Source of the DNA: Symsagittifera roscoffensis | Lineage: Eukaryota; Xenacoelomorpha; Acoela; Convolutidae | Assembly: GCF_963678635.1 (NCBI RefSeq) | Contig: NC_087067.1 | Location: 41,564,696-41,628,695, forward strand | Length of the DNA stretch: 64,000 bases | Reading direction: 5' to 3' | Shown: piece by piece, positions 21,401-28,875 of the stretch | Numbering within the stretch: position 1 is the stretch's first letter | Layout: every line of letters starts with the position of its first letter | Position numbers and translations under genes: made by a program | The notes under the pieces: generated by a model | What the model was told of the DNA's origin: nothing | The model's database searches: none | Seen by the model: the letters and a program-made list of their open reading frames with translations, nothing else

Positions 21401-23247
21401 ACTTTTTGGCTATCAAGCAAAAATCAATTCTCTTATACAGATTTTTGGAGATTTTACCATCTCGAACATTGTTGGACTGTATAAGTCTCCTTTGGTATTA
21501 ATTTGGCATAATTTAACGTGGTAGCTTTAGCGCAATTCTAGATTAACCAAAAAACGTCAAAATGACCCATTTTTGGGGTAAAATTTTGGTTCTGGATTGC
21601 GCAAAACAAACTGCACAGTTAAAATTTTGATGAAATTCTAAGCAAATTTTGTTTTCTTCTCTCTCTGTCTAATTTCGACCGACCCATCTTAAAAAAAACG
21701 TGTTTGAATATTCAAATTTTGCTCATTTTTGCTCACGGATAAATTTCGTGAGGTATGCGGAATTTCAAAGACAAAAAATTGTCAAAAATTAAAAACCACA
21801 AAAACCCTATCGAACGGCAGAGCGAGGTCTTTAACATCAAGATACCCAAGTAGAAACTGTTACTCTCCGCATTTAAGTTATTTCATGTTTGCATTGTCAT
21901 CAAACTGAATTTTTCTAGATTTCTGATGATGTGTTCGGACGAAAACGTTTAATTGAGGTAATATTGATTCATGTTTTACCAAGTAGAAAAAGTTTAATAG
22001 AATTATATAATTAATTTTTATTACCCCAAACATGAACCATCATCGCAAAAATACAGTGAACGATCAAGAATTGGAATTGGGAACTAAAAATTGTCTTCAT
22101 CACACAAACGTCCAGTATGCAAGATAGAAAAGTTTTTGACAAACTATCGTAGTCAAACCTGACTGCAGCGCATGTGAGTTGTGTTCCGACTCAGTCAACT
22201 TTTTCTCCAAGTCCACCTGCGAGGAAGCAATCAGTTGGTTCTTCTCCTCGTAGCTCTTAGCCAATTCCCTCTCCTTCTCAACCAGCCGACTGCTGACTCT
22301 GCTCTCGACTGAGTCTTCTAATTCTTTCACTTTCTCACGAAGGTTTTTAATCGTCACCTCTAAAGCAACGAGTTTGGTCACTTATATATGATGCCAGAAC
22401 ACAGCAATTGAATGGGTAACATCAGCTTGAACGATATATTTTTACTTCAAACAATTTTTAAATTTTTTTAATTGGCATTACTGATGAAGAAAGAAATAAT
22501 TCGAAAAGCAAAATCGATAATTACCTTGATTCTTAACTTCGGCAAACTCTTTATTGTACTCCGAGAGTGTCTCGCGAAGTTTGCCGTTTTCGAGCTCCAG
22601 ATCTGCTACTTTGCTTGCCTTGGTTTGAATGGATTGTACGAACTCGAGCGACGGTACAGGATCTGTAACTCATGCAACATTTCATGAAACTCTAGTGCTC
22701 TATCTAATTTCAATAATCATGAAACTCTAGTGCTCTATCTAATTTGCTGAAACTCTTTGATACACACCTTTTTGAAATTATAGTTTACCTGGTGCTTCAA
22801 CTATCCGTTTGTAAACAGTCAGAAAAGCTGCTTCCGCAGCCTTGCTACGATTCGTCAGGTCATCGATCTAAACAATAATCAAAACATATCAAACAATAAT
22901 CAAAACCTTAGTCACAGTAGTTACGCTCAGCAGTAGTCAACGATTTTACCTCATTCTGGAAACTTTTAAGTAGAGGCGCGACTTGTTTCTTTGTCTCTGC
23001 AGTTGAATTCTTTTTGAACTCCTTGTTTTGCTCGATTAATTTCTTCCGGCTTTGCTCACTGTTTTCCTGTCTGTCAGCGAGTTCAGTCGCAACTTGGTCC
23101 AGTTCAGACTAAATTGAATAATGGGGAATTCGTGTATGAAACTTTAATTACAAAAGAAATGAAGTTATAAAATTTTTCACCTACCTGGAACATGACCAAG
23201 TTGAACTCCTTCCAAACATTTGTGATATTTGCTAAAGATGCGGCCAT
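2565..23247 (-). CDS. cux: CUX/Cut family transcription factor gene, 16 coding exons
   Basis: CUX proteins are nuclear DNA-binding transcription factors with an N-terminal coiled coil, three CUT repeats and a homeodomain. Joining 16 segments (listed separately) gives a 4,236-nt frame, 1,411 aa; human CUX1 is about 1,500 aa. Every junction has a GT donor and AG acceptor and phases agree throughout. The N-terminus ([15 protein letters not shown]), the coiled coil, the leucine-rich [15 protein letters not shown] segment, two clear CUT repeats (about aa 785-845 and 1,036-1,108), a divergent first CUT repeat (about aa 550-618) and a basic/acidic C-terminal tail all follow CUX1 order. No homeodomain was found between the third CUT repeat and the tail. 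The start is supported by an in-frame TAA 33 nt upstream. Introns range from 76 nt to 5.4 kb and are full of repeats. The CASP splice form, with its C-terminal membrane segment, was not seen. The retrotransposon 3' LTR lies about 1.1 kb upstream. Confidence 0.9.
3642..4060 (+). repeat. Dispersed repeat R1, copy 2
   Basis: It begins ACATAGCCAACA and ends around a CTATATAGAGTCTGAACTACATTC edge. Landmarks shared with other copies are a GATGGTCTTTAAGCTCTTTG block, a CCCAATTTGAGAAAACT block, a CGCTGGGAAATCTG block and a TTTTGCTGTCCGATGG block. It is antisense to CUX. Confidence 0.75.
4227..4300 (-). repeat. SINE tail fragment
   Basis: This piece contains the CAGAGGCGAAGCTGC...CGCAAACACCAGCGA sequence found at the tail of the full SINE copies at 4,657-4,881, 6,612-6,836 and 10,713-10,926, without the tRNA-like head. 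Confidence 0.5.
4505..4580 (-). repeat. tRNA-like SINE head
   Basis: On the minus strand it has an A box TAGCGTAGAGG and a B box GGTTCGAATCT spaced about 30 nt apart, as in an RNA polymerase III internal promoter. The flanks do not form an acceptor stem, so it is a SINE head rather than a tRNA gene. Confidence 0.6.
4657..4881 (-). mobile_element. tRNA-derived SINE, copy 1
   Basis: Read on the minus strand, the head carries an A box (TGGCTGATTGG) and a B box (GATTCGAATCC). The body and a tail containing GTTTGCGAAGCGCAGC are shared with the copies at 6,612-6,836 and 10,713-10,926. The tail is where a SINE usually resembles its partner LINE, but I could not match it to the non-LTR remnants in this window. 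Confidence 0.7.
4905..5095. repeat. Tandem duplication, 96-bp period, two copies
   Basis: The unit starting GCAAAAGTGGCACAAAAAAC at 4,905 is repeated from 5,001 with one or two differences. A diverged relative of the same unit, including the following sequence with GTATAAATT and a GCATTTCAAAAAATT block, occurs at about 18,300-18,540 in intron 6. Confidence 0.85.
5317..5343. repeat. Perfect 12-bp hairpin, 3-nt loop
   Basis: GAACACTCGCGA and its exact reverse complement flank the loop GCT. A related CACTCGCTTCGCAAG sequence follows just to the right, and the same CTTCGCAA theme recurs in the SINE tails, so this may be a folded-back SINE tail. Confidence 0.8.
6108..6590 (+). repeat. Dispersed repeat R1, copy 3
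   Basis: It has the family's ATAGCCAGCCGACAG start, the AGATGGTCATAAAGCTCTTTTG block, the CCCAATTTGAGAAAACTAG block and the TTTTGCTGTTCGATGG block, in the same orientation as all other copies. Confidence 0.75.
6612..6836 (-). mobile_element. tRNA-derived SINE, copy 2
   Basis: The minus strand shows a good A box (TAGCTGAGTG) and a B box (GGTTTGAATTC) about 40 nt apart, then the shared body and the CGAAACGAAGG tail. It lies in CUX intron 15 in the same direction as copies 1 and 3. Confidence 0.7.
7021..7344 (-). CDS. cux: CUX exon 15 (third CUT repeat)
   Basis: The acceptor TTTTTCAG enters in phase 1 and the donor AAG|GTTAAT leaves in phase 1. The peptide contains [20 protein letters not shown], then [23 protein letters not shown] and IRLQIW, matching the CUT fold including the LG-x-S/C-Q-x-SV-x-DLL-x-KP-x-PW core. 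A cysteine replaces the usual serine before the glutamine. The [14 protein letters not shown] lead-in matches the region before CUT3 in CUX1. After the CUT repeat comes only a short Ser/Pro-rich end, with no lead-in to a homeodomain. Confidence 0.9.
7484..8039 (-). CDS. cux: CUX exon 14 (end of second CUT repeat and linker)
   Basis: The acceptor ATACAG leads into [10 protein letters not shown], which completes the CUT2 fold started in exon 13. The remaining 170 or so residues are a Ser/Asn/Pro-rich linker with no family signature. The donor AAAAC|GTAAGT is strong. An open frame runs on past the donor, but phase and homology both favour splicing here. Confidence 0.88.
8340..8489 (-). CDS. cux: CUX exon 13 (core of second CUT repeat)
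   Basis: This 50-codon phase 0/0 exon gives [20 protein letters not shown], then [16 protein letters not shown] and HPKPWG, which is unmistakably CUT. The acceptor is TATTGCAG and the donor GGACAG|GTGCGA. Splitting a CUT repeat before the IRMQ motif is consistent with the next exon starting ASYIRMQ. Confidence 0.9.
8538..8999 (+). repeat. Dispersed repeat R1, copy 4
   Basis: A nearly complete copy in CUX intron 12, from CATAGCCAACTGACAG to TCACTACGTTCATTACTCTTA. Its near-terminal sequences include AACGAACGCAAG at the left and TACGTTCATTAC at the right, a weak inverted pair also seen in other copies. Confidence 0.8.
9235..9716 (-). CDS. cux: CUX exon 12 (linker between CUT1 and CUT2)
   Basis: The acceptor TTTCCAG enters in phase 1 and the donor CTCAG|GTAG leaves in phase 0. 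The peptide begins [20 protein letters not shown] followed by ASAKQEM, matching the repeated short helix (AIKSILEQAKKE type) that follows CUT1 in CUX1. It ends [18 protein letters not shown], matching the PLTPEQ...DT lead-in to CUT2. The middle is acidic and serine-rich. Confidence 0.88.
9947..10486 (-). CDS. cux: CUX exon 11 (divergent first CUT repeat)
   Basis: This 540-nt phase 1/1 exon has acceptor CTTTCAG and donor AGGG|GTGAGT. Its first two thirds are an Asn/Ser/Gln-rich linker. The last 65 or so residues ([20 protein letters not shown] through [20 protein letters not shown]) occupy the place and length of CUT1 but lack the LGLSQGSVS-type recognition helix. The secondary-structure pattern and position support a decayed CUT repeat; DNA binding by it is doubtful. 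Confidence 0.8.
10713..10926 (-). mobile_element. tRNA-derived SINE, copy 3
   Basis: It contains the shared tail (CACAGAGGCGAAACTTCGCTTCG on the plus strand), the body and a B box (GGTTTCGAATCTC on the minus strand). It directly abuts an R1 repeat at 10,927. Confidence 0.65.
10927..11262 (+). repeat. Dispersed repeat R1, copy 5 (internally deleted)
   Basis: It starts CATAGCCAATCGAAGATTGG and ends TTCACTACGTTCATTAC but lacks the central GATGG...CTCTTTG section of full copies. It also contains a small extra stretch with repeated TGCAT motifs at 11,110-11,170. Confidence 0.65.
11461..11578. repeat. Tandem duplication, 60-bp period, two copies
   Basis: The unit ATGAACTACCAAAACGTCAT... is followed at 11,521 by ATGAACTACCGGAACGTCAT..., and both end in an ACGATTCTTGCTAAAT block. 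It lies in CUX intron 10. Confidence 0.85.
11856..12061 (-). CDS. cux: CUX exon 10 (coiled-coil end)
   Basis: The acceptor TTCCCCAG enters with one base in phase 2 and completes the Asn codon started by exon 9. The peptide contains IMKSVEFGF and later [20 protein letters not shown] and NSNASLQG, matching the CUX1/CASP segment around ILKSMEF and the leucine run LLLEKN. The donor is CAAG|GTGTGT. In CUX1 this is the point after which CASP and CUX splice forms differ. Confidence 0.88.
12419..12471 (-). CDS. cux: CUX exon 9 (53-nt microexon)
   Basis: It encodes [17 protein letters not shown] plus two bases, matching the EEKL...DYEEVKKEL segment of CUX1. The acceptor is TGTTTAG and the donor TTGAA|GTGAGT. 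It is needed to restore phase between exons 8 and 10, and a one-base carry into exon 10 makes the expected Asn. It is too short to show up as an open reading frame. Confidence 0.85.
12491..12935 (+). repeat. Dispersed repeat R1, copy 6
   Basis: A nearly full copy in CUX intron 8, from CATAGCCAACAGACAGTTGG to the GACCTACAAAAAGAGTCCGC edge, only 20 bp upstream (in gene sense) of the exon 9 acceptor. It is antisense to CUX. Confidence 0.8.
13262..13305. repeat. Tandem duplication of about 22 bp
   Basis: GTCCAAGTCCTTTATCTGTG is present twice in direct succession within CUX intron 8. Confidence 0.85.
13958..14237 (+). repeat. Dispersed repeat R1, copy 7 (shortened)
   Basis: It has the left edge ATAGCCAACGAAAATTTGG and the right blocks (TTCGTGACTTGTAGAC, GCTGTTCGATAGTGGAG, CCAAGACCTATCTATA) but misses about 150 bp of the middle. 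Confidence 0.7.
14480..14608 (-). CDS. cux: CUX exon 8 (coiled coil)
   Basis: A 43-codon phase 0/0 exon with acceptor TATGCAG and donor CTATG|GTCAGT. The peptide [20 protein letters not shown] then ALEQQLEAM is a heptad-like coiled coil matching IAQLVEDVQRLQ...ISQLEQQL in CUX1/CASP. Confidence 0.87.
15362..15547 (-). CDS. cux: CUX exon 7 (coiled coil)
   Basis: A phase 0/0 exon with acceptor TTTTGCAG and donor CGGCAG|GTGGGT. It contains [20 protein letters not shown] then VAKERQ, which aligns to the [21 protein letters not shown] segment conserved in CUX1 and CASP. It follows a 5.4-kb intron. Confidence 0.9.
16396..16475 (+). repeat. Dispersed repeat R1, fragment
   Basis: Only the left end is present: CACAGCCAACAGAAAATTGG followed by an ACGAAAGCAAAG stretch. 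The remainder of the family sequence is absent. Confidence 0.5.
16751..17311. repeat. Tandem array, 187-bp unit, three copies
   Basis: The unit beginning near TAATTTAATTTTGGGGTCG occurs at 16,766, 16,953 and 17,140 (positions of its GGGGT), exactly 187 bp apart, and the copies differ at only a few bases. The third copy is followed by unrelated sequence. The unit contains a GGACGAAGCAGAGTTTCGCATC segment resembling the SINE-tail theme. An open frame that runs through the third copy (17,155-17,343) looks like chance. Confidence 0.92.
18222..18545. repeat. SINE tail plus relative of the 96-bp tandem unit
   Basis: It starts with ACACAGAGGCAAAGCTGCAG and CTTCGCAAACAC, as in the SINE tails, then carries GCATGCAAAAAGTGG..., TTTGTATAAATT, GCATTTCAAAAAATTCG and an ATCAACTGTGTTAAC end. 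The same order is seen at 4,905-5,240, so these form one dispersed composite repeat. Confidence 0.6.
19508..19520. repeat. Run of 13 C
   Basis: A C homopolymer inside the decayed reverse transcriptase, unusual in this AT-rich region. Its length in the assembly may be inexact. Confidence 0.8.
20517..20540. repeat. Run of 24 C
   Basis: A second, longer C homopolymer at the 3' end of the decayed non-LTR element. It could be a true simple repeat or an assembly artefact. Confidence 0.85.
20979..21094 (-). CDS. cux: CUX exon 6 (coiled coil)
   Basis: The acceptor GTTTTAG enters in phase 1 and the donor ACCAG|GTATTA leaves in phase 0. The peptide [20 protein letters not shown] then [14 protein letters not shown] matches ELFDLKTKYDEE...IEMIMTDLERANQ in CUX1/CASP. 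Confidence 0.9.
21095..22158 (-). other. CUX intron 5, nothing recognised
   Basis: This is 1.06 kb of AT-rich intron. I see no copy of the dispersed repeats and no coding exon between the exon 6 acceptor and the exon 5 donor, and the peptide alignment to CUX1 is continuous across it. Confidence 0.6.
22159..22359 (-). CDS. cux: CUX exon 5 (coiled coil)
   Basis: A phase 1/1 exon with acceptor GCTTTAG and a weaker donor TCAG|GTTTGA. The peptide [20 protein letters not shown], then [18 protein letters not shown], matches the EVTIKALKEKI...EKERKLQ segment of CUX1. It is strongly coiled-coil, rich in Glu and Lys. Confidence 0.9.
22525..22662 (-). CDS. cux: CUX exon 4 (coiled coil)
   Basis: A phase 1/1 exon with acceptor AGTTACAG and donor CAAG|GTAATT. 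The peptide contains [20 protein letters not shown], then [22 protein letters not shown], almost identical to the [20 protein letters not shown] segment of CUX1. Confidence 0.92.
22682..22743. repeat. Short direct duplication in CUX intron 3
   Basis: CATGAAACTCTAGTGCTCTA plus TCTAATTT occurs twice, separated by a few bases, in a 126-nt intron. Confidence 0.8.
22789..22867 (-). CDS. cux: CUX exon 3
   Basis: A 79-nt exon entering in phase 0 with acceptor TTGTTTAG and leaving in phase 1 with donor CCAG|GTAAAC. The peptide [26 protein letters not shown] matches [26 protein letters not shown] of CUX1/CASP. Confidence 0.92.
22950..23108 (-). CDS. cux: CUX exon 2
   Basis: A 53-codon phase 0/0 exon with acceptor CAATTTAG and donor ATGAG|GTAAAA. 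The peptide [34 protein letters not shown] and [12 protein letters not shown] aligns nearly residue for residue with the N-terminus of human CUX1. This is the strongest single piece of evidence for orthology. Confidence 0.93.
23185..23247 (-). CDS. cux: CUX exon 1 (start codon)
   Basis: It reads [21 protein letters not shown] up to donor CAG|GTAGGT, closely similar in length and pattern to the [20 protein letters not shown] Q start of long CUX1. An in-frame TAA lies 33 nt upstream, so no earlier start exists in this exon. A CCAG acceptor just upstream at about 23,289 suggests that the 5' UTR begins in another exon. Confidence 0.88.
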
Positions 23248-23755
23248 TTCAAAAAGAAATATTCGTCCAACACTACATTATCTAAACCTGGAAAAATTTT
23301 CAATGCAAGATTATTTGTACGAGGTCAAAGCCAGCAGGCCGATCTTCTCATGATTATCAATCTTCCCTTTAATAAGTCGCACTAAGGGTGCTTAGACGTT
23401 AATTTATGATATTTGTCAGTTCAAAAAGAAGCATTTTTGTCATCCGAAGCAGCAAGCCTTATCCATCTCTTTATATTTTCTTCATCGAGCTTACTTTTTA
23501 TAAAGCTTTATTCTCTGCTCGAGACCACTTAGATGGCTTGAACTTGTGGATGGGTTTTTAGAAGTGAAACGGTATTTGCTCGAATTTTTTTTATTACAGG
23601 GATCATACTTTTGATTTGATTGCATCCACTTCTTTTCGGTTGCTCAACAAAAATAAGACTTATAAAAAGCCATTGTGTAATATCCTCTACGTCGAAGATG
23701 ACATTTATTTTGTCTGACACACTTTCAGCCAAGGAAACACAAAAGTTTTATAGAA

Positions 23756-23901
23756 CTCTCTCTCTCTCTCTCTGTTTTCGACATTTCAGATGTCTGAATA
23801 TGATTTTTCTATTTATCTTCTTTTTTCCTTTTTCTTTTTCTTCTCTTTTTTCTTTTATTTTATCTTTCTTTTTTTTTATTTTTCTTTTTTTTTCTTTTCT
23901 C
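23756..23901. repeat. Polypyrimidine tract
   Basis: A (CT)n start followed by mixed T/C-rich sequence of about 145 nt. Open frames on either strand here are low-complexity Phe/Ser or Lys/Glu strings and are not genes. As read from CUX it is a purine-rich tract about 0.5-0.65 kb upstream of the start codon. Confidence 0.85.
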
Positions 23902-24032
23902 ACATAGATAATCAGAAGGTTAAAAGTATCATAGTAACCGAGGTTACAGTCATGAGTCCCTTCATCATGTATTCCAGTCAAAATCCTTGGAATTTTCTAG
24001 ATATGGAAGTGATAATGACAAAAGAAGATGAC

Positions 24033-24115
24033 AAGTGTTTAAGTCCTTTTGTCTGACTTTAAGTCCTTTGTCTGACTTTAAGTCTGACAAGTGTTTAAGT
24101 CCTTTTGTTGACAAG
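24033..24115. repeat. Short tandem block
   Basis: Units of AAGTCCTTTTGTCTGACTTT occur about three to four times with partial copies, ending in a GTTGACAAGCC stretch. Confidence 0.75.
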
Positions 24116-24377
24116 CCTGAATATGATTGTCAAGCACAAAGTCTTACCTTTTATTTTTATTCACAGTTTTTATAAGTTTTGAAATAATAATTCAAACGTT
24201 TTCGTGCTTCATAAGGATTAATTATTTCAACAATACTTACAGCGCGATCAAAGATCTGGAAAAAACGACAAACATGATTTCAAATTCAATCAACCAAGTC
24301 GAATCAAAAGTGCCGACTTCCAATTGACTTCATGGAGCTGCCAATACCAAACTATTTTATTAGTCTACCAGCATTTT

Positions 24378-25052
24378 GGTCACTCCTAAAAACAGGGCTA
24401 CTACTATTTATTATATTATTATTGTTTTTGTTCAGTAGATAAAAATCATCATCTCCATCGAAGATGGATCAACCCTTTCCCCCAACTCCTAGCTTCTCAT
24501 CCTTATCAAAATGAATCCAGTTGTTAATTAAATTCAAATCAGGACATGACAAGAAGCTAAACGTTTTTATAAAAGGCTAAAAGTCTCAGTTCCGAAACCC
24601 TTCCGGATTCTTGAATCCACTGAATCAAGCTCGTTAATCTTGATTTCTTCTTAATCCGGAAGGCTGTCCTCCACATTTCACCGTTGTCCGCAACGGCCTT
24701 GCAACTATTGTAGCGACACAATAGTTGCAACTCGGAACCTTCTCTGCTTTTCCTGCAATCTGCTGTTGTTTTTTGATCACGATTCTCGTAGTTATCGTCC
24801 GCGCAACTAATGTTGTTGTGTTTTTCTTCGACCTCTTTGCCAAAATGGCCGTTTCTGACGTTTCTCAGAAATGTTACGTAATCATTTCGAAAATTTAAAA
24901 ACTAGCAATTCCCGAATCCTTCAACCTTCACGTTTTGTCCCATCGTTCAGATAACGTCGTTAATCCTTTAAAATCACTAATTCGGAAGGCTCGCTGCTAA
25001 AATTTCGAATTCCGCAGATATTGCATTTTTCACATTCTGGTCGAATGTCACA
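24378..25052 (-). repeat. 3' LTR of element A
   Basis: In element sense it starts TGTGACATTCGACC and ends GGAGTGACC. It contains a TATAAAAA box-like sequence near 24,567, a 13-bp hairpin at 24,699-24,730 and an AATAAA signal near 24,407, about 30 nt before its end. The purine-rich GGGAAG just before it, on the internal side, could be the polypurine tract. Its outer edge faces CUX in the sense direction. Confidence 0.9.
24681..24730. promoter_or_regulatory. LTR double hairpin
   Basis: Two adjacent inverted repeats lie here: CCGTTG-TCCG-CAACGG (24,681-24,696) and TTGCAACTATTGT with its perfect complement around a 6-nt loop (24,699-24,730). The larger one recurs intact in the 5' LTR (48,574-48,605) and in element B (50,118-50,149), despite other changes around it. 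Its role is unknown; packaging, promoter or termination functions are possible. Confidence 0.8.
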
Positions 25053-26126
25053 TACTTCCCGGACAGTCCGGTCAATGTCCTCATTGAATCACGCAATGTT
25101 CGTAAAATAGATACAGTGTCATCGAACAGAATTTACAAAATGCACGAAATTACTTTTATCCACGTCACATCGACTCACTGCAGAATATAAATGGCATCAT
25201 ACTACATCACTTTAGCCTTCAAATTCTTTCATTAATCTGCACATTGAGGATATGACTTAAGATAAACATATTTTCTCACTTCCAACGTCAATGTCCCAAT
25301 TAAAACTTTTCCTCTTAGATTTAAAAGGTGTTGGTCTGCAGGACAGTCCTACCAACCAACAAGCTAAAATTATCCTACTATGCTTCTTCCCTTCGGAAAC
25401 CTTGCTTGTTATTGTCCTGAACATTAAAACTAAGAAACTCCGTGGCTAGAAAGAACAATGAAACAATCTCCCTCGTCGAGAGATTACCCAAGCCTTTCAT
25501 GTCACCACAAAGTGATCAGTTCTCCTAGCTGATTAAAAACAGTCATGTAGGCTGGAATATTTAAATATACTCCTTCACTTAAGCCTTTCTAAATAAATAG
25601 TAAGCGAGTGTCTCTAAAGCCACTCAACTAAAATCAAAATGCAAATTTAAAAATGCAACAATTTCAAAACTCAACTAAATGTTTCAGTTTCCAATTACAA
25701 CTTGGTTGCTTGGTTTCTCACTTGAGTTTTTTCACACACATAAAGCAATTCTGAGTTTTAACTTTTCCTTCATTGCTCCTTTGTTCTCTTCTTGTTTTGT
25801 CGTTTAGAAGTTCTAATTTCTAAATTCTTCTAATTTTCGTCTCTTTTTTCCCATCTTGCTTTTCGGTCATTCGTCAATGCTCCATTTCTTCCTCCTGTGA
25901 TACTGACTCTGCACTCTCAGTCTCCGTATCTTGTAACACGTCGTTAGCAATCCTGGCGCTGCTGGAAGCCGTCCTCCAACACTTCTGCTCTTCCATCCTC
26001 TATTTACAGCAAGGTAGGGGATCCACGTTAGAATCTCTGTTCCTGCAGAAGCTGTTGTGGAGACACAACGTCACGTTTCTCTCCAAATCTTCATTCAACA
26101 TCTCTGCTTTCTCCTTTCCACTACGT
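25053..26126 (-). other. 3' untranslated region of element A
   Basis: About 1.07 kb between the end of frame Z and the 3' LTR. No open frame of note is seen. The sequence immediately before the LTR (GGACTGTCCGGGAAGTA in element sense) is the only polypurine-tract candidate. Confidence 0.5.
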
Positions 26127-28864
26127 TCACTCGTCCTGGAAATTCTTTTCACAGCTTTCATTCCGATGAGTCACGAGAGCTCGCTTAAAAGCTCCTGCTC
26201 CAATGTCCAGCTGATATTCACTGTACACTCTGCCATGCTTCGACATATGCTTTTTCGCATATTCATACAACCATGCAGTCATGTTAGCTCTGAACCATGG
26301 CATCAATCGTTTCCTCGCCCATATCTTTTTCACTTCCATCGGAATGTTTAGAACTTTGCACATTGTCTCAAAAAGATCTAAATCTTTCAGACAATCTAAT
26401 CTCCGCAACTGTTCTCTCGTCGGTGCCTCCTGTCTGTTATTTTCTCTCACATGAGCTTCCAGCCATCGTATCGCCATCATAACTCCCACTATCACTATTG
26501 TTATGGGCTGTGATGAATCTGGTAAACCCATGGAGAGCAGCTCTCCAGAGTCCCAGATCAACATCAGATTACTACGCTTGGGATACCACCAGGTCTGCAG
26601 CAAGCAGTGGCAAGGAAACTCGTCATGCGTCAACATGATGCTCCTCCAATTACGTTTTCCCGAAGCTTCCAGCAATGGTTCCACTTCCATCACCACTCGG
26701 TGGAATTCATCATTCTCATCTACTGCATTGTAATCTGTGACAGTTCATCCTCTCTGTTTCTGTCTCTCGAAGTCACTGAAGTTCCCGCTCACATATCCCA
26801 TGAACTTTTTTCCTAAAATTGACTCCAATTCTTCTTTGGTTCTCTCTGGAACTGCTGAGAACATCTTACATAGCAACTCGTATGACTTCTCGGACATTCT
26901 CGCCAGTCTCACACACTTCGGCACTGAGAAGGCTTGATCCACAATCGTTCTCGTACTCTTCACGTCCACAGCTACGAAATGTACAGGGTATCTGCTCTTG
27001 CACATTGGAGCCAATGTTGAACTCACCAAATATCGTGCTCCTGATGGTCTACAATAAGTCTCACTGTGTCTAATGTTCATTTCCGTCTCGATTGCTTCCC
27101 TCCATTTTCCTATGTATTTCTGCTCAGTCTGCAGGACTCCTGCGAATACTTCTACCCTGATGGCTGTGACCATCTCATGTTTCTGTTCTAGATTCAATAG
27201 TGACCCTAAAGAACCAATTATGCTGTAGAATCCTAGTGCAGTCACTAGATTCACATCGGTTCCTCCATGGCAATCTGCTATCAGTTCCGTTTCTGTTCTT
27301 GCTTTCATCACTACGTTTCCAAACAATACCGTCAATTGCTTGTGTTGTTTTTCCAGGGTCTTCACACAGTCCATACCTCCACAAACGTGACCCTCCAGTC
27401 CACAGACTTCCGCCAGACAGCTACCAGGTTTGACCCAGTCTTCTGGTCCCCAGCCAGGCAACTCCACTTTATCTTCTCCGTTGCTCTTAGAGGCCGTTAT
27501 CATCACATTATATATGATGTTGAGGTCACGCAGGTTACAGCATGCATTCAGTTCCCTCTGTACGTCTTGTGTCGCCCGTAAAATTGAGTCAGCGTTGGGA
27601 CTAGGACACCATGATGGCCTCATCAATTCCCACACTGTCATCAAGCTCGTTCTCAGTAATTCATCTGAGAATCCCAACCCAAACTCCACTCTTTTGTCGG
27701 ATTTTGGTACTGAAGGTGCAGTCACCTCTTCTTCCAAGACCAGTCCCAATTTGGCCTGTGGATTGTTAATGCTCTTAATCGTTACAATTCTGGACGTCCA
27801 GAATGTTAGCAACACCGCCTGCTCATAATCGAAGAAGCAATCGCGTATGTCTTCACTCAAGAAAGGATTGTACGCTATCCCTATGATCCCGGATACGTAG
27901 CTATACGATTTCTTCTTGATCGGTCCACAGTATTCACTGTATCTCGGCAATGCTCCCATAGATTCTTTAGTGAGTCTCAGCTCCTTGTTTGAGAATCTCC
28001 TGATTTCGTCTATCTTTTTCATGTTCACCCTCATTGGTTTACTTTGCTGCATATCCAGCAGTGCTAGTAAGAATAAGGCTTTTGCTCGCTCATCGCCTTC
28101 CCTCAACATTTTAACACAGGTGTTTAATGCAGGTACTGAAATCTGCTCTATCAGGAATCGAATGAAACAGAGAGCGTCCCTCCAATTCGCACACGCTACT
28201 GCTGCTCCCTCTTGGACTATCAGATCCCTCAGGTTCGTCATAAGGAAAACCTTCTCTTCTTTTGACCTCTTCCTTTCTTCTGAATCATATTCTTCGCGAG
28301 TCAGTCCATCATGCACCAGGCGAACCTGAGTTGTAACTCTGTTCTTACGTAAGGCACTGCCACGAGAGCATGTATTCTTGGCGTAGTCCTCATTTCTTCT
28401 CCGAAATACCTCAATACTACTGCTTTCCATGGAAGGCTCACCAACTGCTCTATCGTTTCTGCTTGTCTGTCAGACGATGCTAAAGTCCCGTACGCCTTCT
28501 GCTTGAGGGTGGTGCCTTGCAACATCTTTTCCAGATAACCCTCCATGGCTTTTTCGTCTTCCAGGGCCATTACATACCCTCTAGCCGAGTTTCGGTATTC
28601 TAACATCTCCATGAATCCACCGGTGGGTTCATCTATCGACACAGTCTCCGATACTGTTAGTCGGTTATATTCCACTGGTGTTAGTTGTCCTGCAACACTT
28701 CCCTTTCAATGATTCATGGGAGATGGCTTGAAGTCTTTCATTGTGCTCTCTCCACATTGGCTGAGAATTTCCATTTCTAAGGTTGCTCCAGTCAGAGTGC
28801 GGTCACTCCTTTTGGATTTATAACCTGTTGACTTTATCCCCGCCATGAGAATGGGTGGCACCAT
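26127..28864 (-). pseudogene. Frame Z of element A, unknown protein (about 900 codons, broken)
   Basis: Three open pieces (28,675-28,301; 28,430-26,745; 26,696-26,127) belong to one gene. They are joined by one frameshift near 28,320-28,420 and one in-frame TGA at 26,745. Upstream, the same frame reaches an ATG at 28,864 across another TGA (28,706-28,708). I recognise no domain. Visible features are a Lys/Arg/Glu-rich N-terminal third, cysteine-containing stretches (CGLEGHVCGGMDC), and a short hydrophobic run (ITIVIVGVMMAI) in the last third. There is no signal peptide or clear envelope-like membrane anchor, so an env assignment is not supported. Its ATG follows the frame Y stop by 11 nt. Confidence 0.6.
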
Positions 28865-28875
28865 CGCTATATCAG

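Larger units (their letters stand above)
23289..24377. other. Region between CUX exon 1 and element A
   Basis: It is expected to hold the CUX 5' UTR or promoter. It contains a long CT-rich tract (23,756-23,901) and a short tandem block of AAGTCCTTTTGTCTGACTTT units at about 24,033-24,115. I see no coding exon and no certain TATA box. Confidence 0.5.

Noticed and set aside
20979-23247. Coiled-coil exons first considered as nucleoporin TPR or a golgin
   Set aside because: The N-terminal exons align with CUX1/CASP almost residue by residue and the downstream exons encode CUT repeats.
23790-24056. Plus-strand frame rich in Phe/Ser
   Set aside because: Translation of a polypyrimidine tract.
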